A stretch of DNA of 24,051 nucleotides from JBAUHN01 sp049680295 (GTDB taxonomy: Bacteria; Pseudomonadota; Alphaproteobacteria; Rhodobacterales; Rhodobacteraceae). Where the stretch lies: the NCBI GenBank assembly GCA_049680295.1, contig JBAUHN010000479.1, positions 1 through 24,051 on the forward strand, read 5' to 3'. This document shows, in pieces, positions 14,046-21,288 of this stretch (within the stretch, counting starts at the first letter, position 1; the number at the start of each line of letters is the position of its first letter). The translations under genes were made by a program, and so were the position numbers. Under the pieces are notes generated by a model. It had not been told where the DNA came from, did not search any database, and worked only from the letters and a program-made list of their open reading frames with translations.

Positions 14046-16457
14046 ATGCGCGCGCTTCCCCCTCTGTTTCAGGCTTGGTTTTCGGGCAAAGGCTGGTCCG
14101 TGCATCCGCATCAAATGTCGATGCTGGATCGGGCGACCGATCCCGCATTACTGCTGATCGCACCAACGGGCGGCGGCAAAACACTGGCCGGTTTTTTGCC
14201 GACTTTGGTGGATCTCGCAGAAACACCGCATGACGGGCTGCACACGCTTTATATCTCACCGCTCAAGGCGCTGGCGGCCGATATCAAACGCAACCTGACC
14301 ACCCCCGTCACTGAAATGGACCTGCCCATCCGCATCGAAGACCGCACCGGTGATACACCCGCCAGCCGCAAAAAACGTCAACGGGCCGACCCGCCACATA
14401 TTTTGCTGACAACGCCTGAAAGCCTAGCCCTTTTAACCAGTTACGAAGATGCGCCACGCATGTTCAGAGGGCTGAAACGGGTGGTGGTTGATGAAATTCA
14501 CGCGCTGGCCGAATCCAAACGCGGTGATCAGCTGATGCTGGCACTTGCGCGGTTGCAAACGCTGTGCCCCGATCTGCGCCGTGTAGGCCTGTCCGCCACG
14601 GTCGAAGACCCTGCCGCCATCGCACATCTGCTGGCACGCCATCCTGATCCTTGCGCGATTTTGCAGGCCGATCCCGGCCCGGCACCCGACATTTCCATGT
14701 TGCAGACCGATGCCGCCCCGCCTTGGTCCGGCGGCGGTGCAGCCTATGCCATTCCGGCTGTGCTGGACCAGATCCGCCAACACAACACCACGCTGATTTT
14801 CCACAACACCCGCGCCCAGGCCGAGATTTTCTTTCGCAATCTCTGGCTGGCCAATGAGGACGCCCTGCCCATCGGCATACACCATGGGTCGCTGGACCGG
14901 GTGCAGCGTGAAAGGGTCGAGGCGGCGATGGTGCGCGGCGATCTGCGCGCCATTGTCTGCACCGGCAGTCTTGATCTGGGGATCGACTGGGGCGATGTCG
15001 ATCTGGTCATCCAAATCGGCGCGCCAAAAAACGTCAAACGTCTCGTGCAGCGCATAGGCAGGGCCAATCATCGCTACAACGCGCCATCAAAAGCGCTGCT
15101 GGTCCCTGCAAACCGGTTTGAAGTTGTCGAATGCGTCGCCGCGCTTGAGGCCGTTTTGGAGGGCGATCTGGATGGCGATCCGCGCGGAGAGGGGCCGCGC
15201 GACGTGTTGTGCCAGCATATCCTGATCAGTGCTGCCGCCGGGGGTTTTGATGCGGATGATCTTTTTGCCGAAGTCATTAGCGCCGGGGCCTATTCGACAT
15301 TGTCACGACCTGATTTTGATGCCTGTCTCGATTTTTGCGCGACAGGTGGCTATGCGCTGCGTGCTTACGACAAATGGCAACGGCTGCAACAGGGCGCGGA
15401 GGGGCGCTGGCATCTGCGCGATCCCCGCGGCACCCAGCGCATTCGCATGAACATCGGAACAATTCAGGACACAGATACTCTCAAAGTGCGCTTGCAACGC
15501 AGCCGGGGTGGCAAACCTTTGGGCGAAATTGAGGAAAGCTTTGCCGCAACCCTGACACCGGGCGACACATTTTTGATCGGCGGTCAGATCGTGCGTTACG
15601 AAGGTCTGCGCGAAATGACCGTCGAAGTGACCCGCCGCGCCGACAAAAAACCCAAGATCGCCACATTTTCCGGCAGCAAATTTGCCACTTCAACTCAGTT
15701 AAGCGCCCGTGTGGTCAAGCTTTTTCAACAAGACAGCTGGCCCGAATTGCCCGCCCATACCGCCCAGTGGCTTGGCTTGCAGCGCCACGTCAGCCAGTTG
15801 CCCAAGCCCGGTCGCCTGCTGATCGAAAGCTTTCCGCATGATGGGCGCGAACAGACCGTGGTTTACGGGTTCGCCGGTCGCAATGGCCAGCAGACGCTGG
15901 GTCTGTTGCTGACAAAACGTATGGAGGAATTGGGACTGAACCCGTTGGGGTTTGTGGCCACGGATTACGCAACCCTGATCTGGGGTCTGGATCCGGTGGA
16001 CGACCCTGCACCGTTGTTTGATCTGGGTGCTTTGCGCGGTGGATTGGACCGGTGGCTGGCGGGAAATGCGGTGATGAAACGCACGTTTCGTGCCAGCGCA
16101 GTGATTGCCGGCCTGATCGATCGCAATCTGCCCGCTAGCCGGAAAACCGGGCGGCAGGCGACGTTCAGTTCCGATATTCTTTACGATACTTTGCAAAAAT
16201 ACGATCCCGACCACCTGCTGTTGGACATCACCCGTCAGGAAGCAATGCGCGGGTTGGTTGATTTTGGCCGGATTGAGGAAATGGCGAAACGGGTCGCGGG
16301 CCGGATAGATCACCGAAGATTGCCACGCGTGACCCCATTGGCAGCACCGATGTTTCTGGAAATGGGCCGGGTGCCGGTCAAAGGCAAAGCCGAAGAGCGT
16401 CTTTTGGCCGAAGAGGCATCCCGCTTGATGGAGACCTCGGGTCTTGCACAGATTTAA
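14046..16457 (+). CDS. Lhr-like ligase-associated DEXH-box helicase
   Basis: The product is 803 aa, an SF2 helicase of the short Lhr type linked to ATP-dependent DNA ligases in a DNA-damage-response gene set. Walker A is APTGGGKT (39-46), motif II DEIH (149-152) and motif III SAT (183-185). The second RecA domain (about 235-345) holds 'FHNTRAQAEIFF', 'CTGSLDLGIDWG' and the motif VI stretch 'LVQRIGRANHR'. A winged-helix and Lhr-core C-terminal region follows to about 790. These enzymes are 3'-5' ATP-driven translocases on ssDNA. No good ribosome-binding site precedes the ATG, but the N-terminal 'HPHQMSML' region fits the family start. Its PdeM partner follows after 69 bases. The ligase and the MBL-fold exonuclease are not in the window. 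Confidence 0.93.
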   Translation: MRALPPLFQAWFSGKGWSVHPHQMSMLDRATDPALLLIAPTGGGKTLAGFLPTLVDLAETPHDGLHTLYISPLKALAADIKRNLTTPVTEMDLPIRIEDRTGDTPASRKKRQRADPPHILLTTPESLALLTSYEDAPRMFRGLKRVVVDEIHALAESKRGDQLMLALARLQTLCPDLRRVGLSATVEDPAAIAHLLARHPDPCAILQADPGPAPDISMLQTDAAPPWSGGGAAYAIPAVLDQIRQHNTTLIFHNTRAQAEIFFRNLWLANEDALPIGIHHGSLDRVQRERVEAAMVRGDLRAIVCTGSLDLGIDWGDVDLVIQIGAPKNVKRLVQRIGRANHRYNAPSKALLVPANRFEVVECVAALEAVLEGDLDGDPRGEGPRDVLCQHILISAAAGGFDADDLFAEVISAGAYSTLSRPDFDACLDFCATGGYALRAYDKWQRLQQGAEGRWHLRDPRGTQRIRMNIGTIQDTDTLKVRLQRSRGGKPLGEIEESFAATLTPGDTFLIGGQIVRYEGLREMTVEVTRRADKKPKIATFSGSKFATSTQLSARVVKLFQQDSWPELPAHTAQWLGLQRHVSQLPKPGRLLIESFPHDGREQTVVYGFAGRNGQQTLGLLLTKRMEELGLNPLGFVATDYATLIWGLDPVDDPAPLFDLGALRGGLDRWLAGNAVMKRTFRASAVIAGLIDRNLPASRKTGRQATFSSDILYDTLQKYDPDHLLLDITRQEAMRGLVDFGRIEEMAKRVAGRIDHRRLPRVTPLAAPMFLEMGRVPVKGKAEERLLAEEASRLMETSGLAQI

Positions 16458-16526
16458 CCTTGCGCCGATTCCTCAAAACAGGCGGTGCCCCTTGAAATCA
16501 CCCGGAAATTTGTTCATCGACGTGGT

Positions 16527-17189
16527 ATGAAGGAATACCGTTTCACACTGTCCGGCGCCTTTTTACGTGCCCTTGGATCGGGGGCATTGTGGTGGCCCGC
16601 GCAAAACCTTCTGTGCGTCTCGGACCTGCATCTTGGTAAATCTGAAAGGATCGTCAGACGTGGTGGTGCCGCGTTGCCGCCATATGAAGTGCGCGACACA
16701 TTGGCCCGTCTGGCCCAGGATTTGGCCCACACGCAGGCCCGCACTGTCATCTGCCTTGGCGACAGTTTCGACGATCTGGAAGCGGCAAAAGCCCTGCCCG
16801 AACCTGAACAGCTTTGGATCGCAAGCCTGCAAGCCGGTCGTGACTGGTTTTGGATCGAAGGCAACCATGACGCGGGCCCGATCAATCTGGGCGGCAGCCT
16901 GCTAAAAGAACTTACCATCAAGTCGTTGACCTTTCGGCACATTGCGACACAAGATACAATTGGTGAAATCTCGGGTCATTATCACCCCAAGGCCCGCGTG
17001 CAGACCCGCGCGCGCAGTATCTCTCGTCCGGCGTTTTTATGCGACACAACCCGTGTCATCATGCCAGCTTATGGCACCTATACCGGCGGCCTGCGTAGCA
17101 ATGACATGGTGTTAAAGGATTTGATGATGCCTGAGGCAAATGCAATCCTGACCGGACCGGTACCAACCTGCGTGCCAATGCCGCGATAA
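16527..17189 (+). CDS. pdeM: Ligase-associated metallophosphoesterase endonuclease PdeM
   Basis: The product is 220 aa from ATG 16527. A GTG at 16485 would add 14 residues not expected for the family, which begins with a 'YRFTLSGA'-type strand. Calcineurin-like metal-binding motifs are all present: 'SDLHLGKSER' (32-41; Asp33, His35), 'GDSFDD' (78-83), 'GNHD' (112-115) and 'GHYHP' (150-154). PdeM proteins are Mn-dependent phosphodiesterases or DNA endonucleases that co-occur with the Lhr-like helicase, ligase and exonuclease. The gene is downstream of the helicase in the same direction and probably cotranscribed. The thioesterase gene follows after 21 bases. Confidence 0.92.
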   Translation: MKEYRFTLSGAFLRALGSGALWWPAQNLLCVSDLHLGKSERIVRRGGAALPPYEVRDTLARLAQDLAHTQARTVICLGDSFDDLEAAKALPEPEQLWIASLQAGRDWFWIEGNHDAGPINLGGSLLKELTIKSLTFRHIATQDTIGEISGHYHPKARVQTRARSISRPAFLCDTTRVIMPAYGTYTGGLRSNDMVLKDLMMPEANAILTGPVPTCVPMPR

Positions 17190-17210
17190 CCTTTGGAAAA
17201 CCAGTGCAGT

Positions 17211-17627
17211 ATGGATGACATTTTTGCCCGCGTTCGTGATAGTTTTTCGGCCCAAAGCCTGATGACCACATTGGGCGCAACAATCGAACATGTCGAAAAG
17301 GGTCAGGTGCAGATCACAGCGCCAATCCTGCCCGGATCCCGTCAGCAACAGGGCTTTGGCCACGCCGGGCTGACATTTGCCATTGGCGACAGCGCGGCTG
17401 GGTATTCGGCCCTTAGCCTGTTGCCGCCCGACCAAGAAGTCATGACTGCCGAGATCAAGATCAACCTTTTGGCACCTGCCAGGGGTGATCTGCTGCGCGC
17501 AACCGGGCGGGTTATCAAACCGGGGCGCCGATTGATTGTGGTTGGCGCTGATATTCATGCCATCGACAACGGGCAATCAACAATGATCGCCGTGATGCAA
17601 GGCACGATGATCCCGGTGGCACGCTGA
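17211..17627 (+). CDS. PaaI-family hotdog-fold thioesterase
   Basis: The product is 138 aa from ATG 17211; TTG 17193 is a less likely alternative. A single hotdog domain fills the protein. The signature 'GFGHAGLTFAIGDSAAGYSA' places His51 in the HAGG-like position and Asp60 on the central helix. 'AEIKINLLAPARGDLLRATG' (80-99) is the typical strand pair. Members hydrolyse acyl- or phenylacyl-CoA thioesters in the cytosol, and the substrate cannot be read from the sequence. It ends the plus-strand group, with a hairpin about 17 bases downstream. Confidence 0.87.
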   Translation: MDDIFARVRDSFSAQSLMTTLGATIEHVEKGQVQITAPILPGSRQQQGFGHAGLTFAIGDSAAGYSALSLLPPDQEVMTAEIKINLLAPARGDLLRATGRVIKPGRRLIVVGADIHAIDNGQSTMIAVMQGTMIPVAR

Positions 17628-17643
17628 TCGCCTAACTGTATCA

Positions 17644-17660
17644 AAACCACTGCGTGGTTT
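17644..17660. terminator. Hairpin between convergent thioesterase and folD genes
   Basis: AAACCAC, loop TGC, GTGGTTT (7-bp perfect stem) starts 17 bases after the thioesterase stop codon. On either strand it ends in T-rich sequence, so it may work in both directions. Confidence 0.45.
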
Positions 17661-17710
17661 ATTCTGCGCCTCGACTTTCCGATTGGTGATCTTGCGCATC
17701 GCCTCTTGTT

Positions 17711-17735
17711 CCGGGGCGTTTTGTTTTCGCCCCGG
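17711..17735. terminator. GC-rich hairpin downstream of folD
   Basis: CCGGGGCG (17711-17718), a T-rich nine-base loop, and CGCCCCGG (17728-17735) form a perfect 8-bp stem. It lies about 30 bases past the folD stop codon on the minus strand. No T-run follows on either strand, so it is a probable 3'-end structure rather than a textbook terminator. Confidence 0.45.
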
Positions 17736-17765
17736 CCGAACGATGTTTCTGGTCTTGACGGGCGG

Positions 17766-18668
17766 TTAAGCTGTCAAGCCTTCAGGTTCATCCAACCCAT
17801 TCGCGCGACAACACGCAGTAACCGTATTGGCCAACAAACAGGCGATGGTCATTGGGCCAACACCACCCGGAACCGGCGTGATGGCACCCGCAACGGCAGC
17901 ACAACTGGCATAGTCCACATCGCCGACAAGGCGGGTTTTGCCTTCGCCTTTTTCCGGCGCGTCCAGCCGGTTGATACCCACGTCAATCACTGTGGCCCCC
18001 GGCTTGATCCAGTCACCCGGTATCATTTCCGGGCGGCCAACGGCTGCGACAACGATGTCCGCGCGGCGCACGACATCGGCCAAATCCCTGGTCCGCGAAT
18101 GCGCAATCGTCACGGTGCAACTATCGCCCAGCAGCAATTGCGCCATCGGTTTTCCGACGATATTGGACCGACCAACAACAACCGCATCCATCCCAGAGAT
18201 TGATCCATGATGGTCGCGCAGCATCATCAGACAGCCCAATGGCGTGCAGGGGACCATGCTTTTCTGACCCGTGCCCAATAGGCCGACGTTTGAGATGTGG
18301 AACCCATCCACATCCTTGGCAGGCGAAATCGAATTGATCACCAGATCTTCGTCCAGATGTTTGGGCAACGGTAATTGCACCAAAATGCCGTGGATTTCAG
18401 GGTCATTGTTCAACTGATCAATCAGCGCCAGCAAGTCCGCCTCTCTGGTGTCCGTGTCAAGCTTATGTTCGACAGACTTCATGCCGACTTCGACGGTCAT
18501 CTTGCCTTTGGAGCGCACGTACACCTCTGACGCGGGATCTTCGCCCACCAAGACCACGGCCAGACCTGGTGTAATGCCATGATCGTTTTTCAGGCGGGTT
18601 ACATGTTCGCCAACCTGGGCGCGCACGCGGGCGGCGAATTCTTTGCCGTCGATAATTTTCGCTGTCAT
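17766..18668 (-). CDS. folD: Bifunctional methylene-THF dehydrogenase / methenyl-THF cyclohydrolase FolD
   Basis: The product is 300 aa, typical length. It oxidises 5,10-methylene-THF with NADP and hydrolyses methenyl-THF to 10-formyl-THF in cytosolic one-carbon metabolism. The catalytic 'YVRSK' (Tyr50, Lys54) is intact, as are 'VQLPLPKHLDE' (about 98-108), 'KDVDGFH', the Rossmann-type 'GRSNIVGKPMAQLL' and the C-terminal 'PVPGGVGPMT'. AGGGAAG precedes the ATG. It lies downstream of fhs on the same strand, 84 bases away, separated by a paired hairpin repeat. Fhs supplies formyl-THF, which FolD interconverts with methylene-THF, so the two genes form a metabolic pair. Confidence 0.97.
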   Translation of the reverse strand: MTAKIIDGKEFAARVRAQVGEHVTRLKNDHGITPGLAVVLVGEDPASEVYVRSKGKMTVEVGMKSVEHKLDTDTREADLLALIDQLNNDPEIHGILVQLPLPKHLDEDLVINSISPAKDVDGFHISNVGLLGTGQKSMVPCTPLGCLMMLRDHHGSISGMDAVVVGRSNIVGKPMAQLLLGDSCTVTIAHSRTRDLADVVRRADIVVAAVGRPEMIPGDWIKPGATVIDVGINRLDAPEKGEGKTRLVGDVDYASCAAVAGAITPVPGGVGPMTIACLLANTVTACCRANGLDEPEGLTA

Positions 18669-18688
18669 CTGTCTTCCCTTGTCAATGC

Positions 18689-18749
18689 GTAAGGCGGGGA
18701 AACCCCCGCCCTACTTCAATCTCGTAGGACGGGGAGGTCCCCGCCACAT
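18689..18749. repeat. Two tandem copies of a GC-rich hairpin repeat
   Basis: Copy 1: GTAAGGCGGGG (18689-18699), loop AAAC, CCCCGCCCTAC (18704-18714), with one mismatch in 11 pairs. Copy 2: GTAGGACGGGG (18724-18734), loop AGGT, CCCCGCCACAT (18739-18749), less perfect. The arms are nearly the same in both copies. It fills the gap between the fhs stop and the folD start. It resembles a REP/MITE-like intergenic element. Confidence 0.6.
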
Positions 18750-18752
18750 ATT

Positions 18753-20429
18753 TTAGAACAAGCCTTCAACTTCGCCCGCGTCATTCAGTCCGATGCTTTC
18801 GGCTGATGGGACACGTGGCAGACCCGGCATCGTCATGATCTCACCGCAGATGGCGACCACGAAACCGGCGCCCGCGCTCAAGCGTACTTCGCGCACAGGG
18901 ATGTCGAAACCGGTTGGCGCGCCGCGCTGGTTCGGGTCAGTGGTAAAGCTGTACTGCGTTTTCGCCATACAGACCGGCAGGTTGCCGTAACCCTGATCTT
19001 CCCAATCTTTCAACTGGTTGAGGATTTTCTGATCCATCACAGCTGAATCTGCGCGGTAGATCTTGGTCGCGATTGTGTTGATCTTATCCGCCAAAGGCAT
19101 CTCATCGGGATAGATCGGTGCGAAATTGCCTTCGCCCTTTTCAATCGTCTCAACCACTTTGGTGGCAAGATCGGCCGAGCCTTCGGACCCCAGTTCCCAG
19201 TGGCGTGACAATACCGCTTCTGAGCCTTGCGTCGCGACATAGTCCTTGACCGCTTGTACTTCGGCGTCGGTGTCGGTGACAAAGTGGTTGATCGCTACAA
19301 CCACAGGCACGCCAAACGACTTCATGTTTTCGATGTGACGGCCAAGGTTGGCACAGCCGTTTTTGACTGCGTCCACATTTTCGCCGCCCAGATCAGCCTT
19401 GGCAACACCGCCGTTCATCTTCATCGCACGAACGGTAGCCACCACAACCACCGCTGACGGCGCAAGACCCGCCTTGCGGCACTTGATGTTGAGGAACTTT
19501 TCGGCACCCAGATCAGCACCAAAGCCGGCCTCGGTCACGACATAATCCGCCAGTTTCAAGGCCGTTGTCGTGGCAATGACAGAGTTACAGCCATGCGCGA
19601 TGTTGGCAAATGGACCGCCGTGGACAAAAGCCGGGTTGTTTTCAAGCGTTTGCACGATGTTGGGCTGCATAGCATCTTTCAGCAATACCGTCATCGCGCC
19701 ATGCGCTTTGATATCACGCGCAAAGATCGGTTTGCGTTCGCGGGTATAGGCGACAATCATTGCGCCCAGACGCTCTTGCAAATCGGCAAGGTTTTTCGCC
19801 AGACACAGGATCGCCATTACTTCGGAGGCGACGGTGATGTCAAAGCCAGCCTCACGCGGGAAGCCATTGGCCACACCACCCAAGGACGCCGTGATCTGAC
19901 GCAGCGCGCGGTCGTTCATGTCGACTACGCGGCGCCACACAACGCGGCGGGTGTCGATCTCAAGCGCGTTGCCCCAGTAAATGTGGTTGTCGATCATCGC
20001 CGAAAGCAGCGAATGTGCCGACGTAATCGCATGGAAATCGCCGGTGAAATGCAGGTTCATTTCTTCCATTGGAACGATTTGGGCATAACCACCACCTGCG
20101 GCCCCGCCCTTCATGCCAAAGTTTGGACCAAGTGATGCTTCGCGAATACAAACGGCGGCTTTTTTGCCGATCCGGTTCAGGCCATCACCCAGACCAACGG
20201 TTGTTGTGGTCTTGCCTTCGCCCGCAGGTGTCGGGTTGATCGCAGTGACAAGGATCAGCTTACCGTCTTTGCGGTCCTGAACCGAGTTGATGAAGGATTG
20301 GCTAACCTTGGCTTTGTCGTGGCCGTAGGGCAGCAGGTCATCACTGGAGATGCCCAGCTTTGCGCCAATCTCTTGAATCGGTTTTTTCGACGCTTCGCGT
20401 GCGATTTGGATGTCGGTCTTGAAAGCCAT
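18753..20429 (-). CDS. fhs: Formate--tetrahydrofolate ligase
   Basis: The product is 558 aa, normal for the family. It makes 10-formyl-THF from formate, THF and ATP in the cytosol. The P-loop 'PTPAGEGKTTTT' (66-77) is intact. 'GGAAGGGYAQIVPMEEMNLHFTGD' lies at 108-131 and carries family-conserved folate and formate site residues. 'FANIAHGCNS' and 'EAGFGADLGAEKF' are also typical. AAGGGA lies upstream of the ATG. The neighbours are a MOSC-domain gene upstream (144-base gap) and folD downstream. In roseobacters fhs and folD are thought to help oxidise or assimilate one-carbon units from methylated compounds, which is general knowledge and not shown here. Confidence 0.97.
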   Translation of the reverse strand: MAFKTDIQIAREASKKPIQEIGAKLGISSDDLLPYGHDKAKVSQSFINSVQDRKDGKLILVTAINPTPAGEGKTTTTVGLGDGLNRIGKKAAVCIREASLGPNFGMKGGAAGGGYAQIVPMEEMNLHFTGDFHAITSAHSLLSAMIDNHIYWGNALEIDTRRVVWRRVVDMNDRALRQITASLGGVANGFPREAGFDITVASEVMAILCLAKNLADLQERLGAMIVAYTRERKPIFARDIKAHGAMTVLLKDAMQPNIVQTLENNPAFVHGGPFANIAHGCNSVIATTTALKLADYVVTEAGFGADLGAEKFLNIKCRKAGLAPSAVVVVATVRAMKMNGGVAKADLGGENVDAVKNGCANLGRHIENMKSFGVPVVVAINHFVTDTDAEVQAVKDYVATQGSEAVLSRHWELGSEGSADLATKVVETIEKGEGNFAPIYPDEMPLADKINTIATKIYRADSAVMDQKILNQLKDWEDQGYGNLPVCMAKTQYSFTTDPNQRGAPTGFDIPVREVRLSAGAGFVVAICGEIMTMPGLPRVPSAESIGLNDAGEVEGLF

Positions 20430-20530
20430 GGGAATCCCTTTTGTTGCCAGAGGCGGGCAGAGTTGCTGCCTAGTGCATACAATCGCGCACGAATTGTGCC
20501 GTGCGCATTTCCGACATTTCCAGCACCTGA

Positions 20531-20547
20531 TGCGGCGGTTCGCCGCA
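20531..20547. terminator. Hairpin between MOSC gene and fhs
   Basis: TGCGGCG, loop GTT, CGCCGCA form a perfect 7-bp GC-rich stem, about 27 bases beyond the MOSC stop codon on the minus strand. No T-run follows on that strand, so any termination is partial. The 144-base gap contains nothing else that I can identify. Confidence 0.4.
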
Positions 20548-20573
20548 GATCGGTTTCTTTTCGGAAACGAATG

Positions 20574-21170
20574 TCAGCTTCTGACCTGATCCAGATGCCG
20601 CCAGACCGGCTGATCGGGGATATGAAGCGTAACGACATCGCCCAGGCTGACCTTGCCCTCGCGTTCCACCCAGGCGGTGACGCCGCGCCGGTCCTTGGCC
20701 GCCGCTTTGAACTTTGCCCCAAACCCGGCAGCATCTTTTTCAATCTCGCGCCCGGGCAGGACGCAGGGCCGGTTTTCCATGTCCACGGTGATCGACGCGC
20801 CGCTGGGCATTTGCAACCGCGATGAAGGCGGGACATGGGTGAAATCGGGAATACCCGCAATGACCATCGACACGCCCAGCCACGCAGGATTGATTTGATC
20901 CAACCCCATGTTTGCGGCAATCCCGGCAAGGTCTTCGGCGCTGAGCACAGACAATTGCCGCACATTGCGGATTTCGGTGCCCGTTGAGTATTGTGCCTTG
21001 GTGCGCACACATGAGGGCCGGGTCAGCCCGCCATGGCATTCCCCGTCAATCCCGGCAAACCGCAATTCGGCGCTGTCCAGTGCCTCGGACCGCAACGTGG
21101 ATTTACTGTCGGCAACAACACCCAGCCACGTCACGCGGCCCTGAAATTCGGTCGGTAACAGCGCGGGCAT
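20574..21170 (-). CDS. MOSC domain-containing protein
   Basis: The product is 198 aa from ATG 21170, which has AGGA six bases upstream. A longer frame reaching 21269 would run through the ftsH terminator and is rejected. The MOSC (MoCo sulfurase C-terminal) fold is suggested by 'AGIDGECHGGLTRPS' (39-53; Cys45, His46), 'RQLSVLSAEDL' (71-81), 'GVSMVIAG' (99-106) and 'ENRPC' with Cys136, the conserved cysteine expected to carry sulfur. MOSC-only proteins are believed to deliver sulfur to molybdenum or other metal-sulfur targets. No Mo-enzyme is in the window. A link with formate metabolism through the neighbouring fhs is only positional. Confidence 0.82.
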   Translation of the reverse strand: MPALLPTEFQGRVTWLGVVADSKSTLRSEALDSAELRFAGIDGECHGGLTRPSCVRTKAQYSTGTEIRNVRQLSVLSAEDLAGIAANMGLDQINPAWLGVSMVIAGIPDFTHVPPSSRLQMPSGASITVDMENRPCVLPGREIEKDAAGFGAKFKAAAKDRRGVTAWVEREGKVSLGDVVTLHIPDQPVWRHLDQVRS

Positions 21171-21221
21171 TGGGTATCCTTTCAAGTGGCTGCGTTTCGC
21201 CCATCCTGTGAGACCACGCAG

Positions 21222-21251
21222 CAAAAGAAAAGGCCCCGCGGATGCGAGGCC
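21222..21251 (-). terminator. Rho-independent terminator of ftsH
   Basis: On the minus strand GGCCTCGC (21251-21244), loop ATCC, GCGGGGCC (21239-21232, one T-G pair) is followed by TTTTCTTT (21231-21224). It lies about 37 bases after the ftsH stop codon and is a textbook intrinsic terminator. Confidence 0.85.
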
Positions 21252-21288
21252 CAATGGTTTTTTGTGCAAGTCCGATCACGATATGTGA

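Noticed and set aside
16485..16526. GTG start extending PdeM by 14 residues
   Set aside because: Family members begin close to the YRFTLSGA-type strand, so the ATG at 16527 fits better.
21171..21269. 33-residue N-terminal extension of the MOSC protein
   Set aside because: It would be encoded through the ftsH terminator hairpin, and AGGA precedes ATG 21170.
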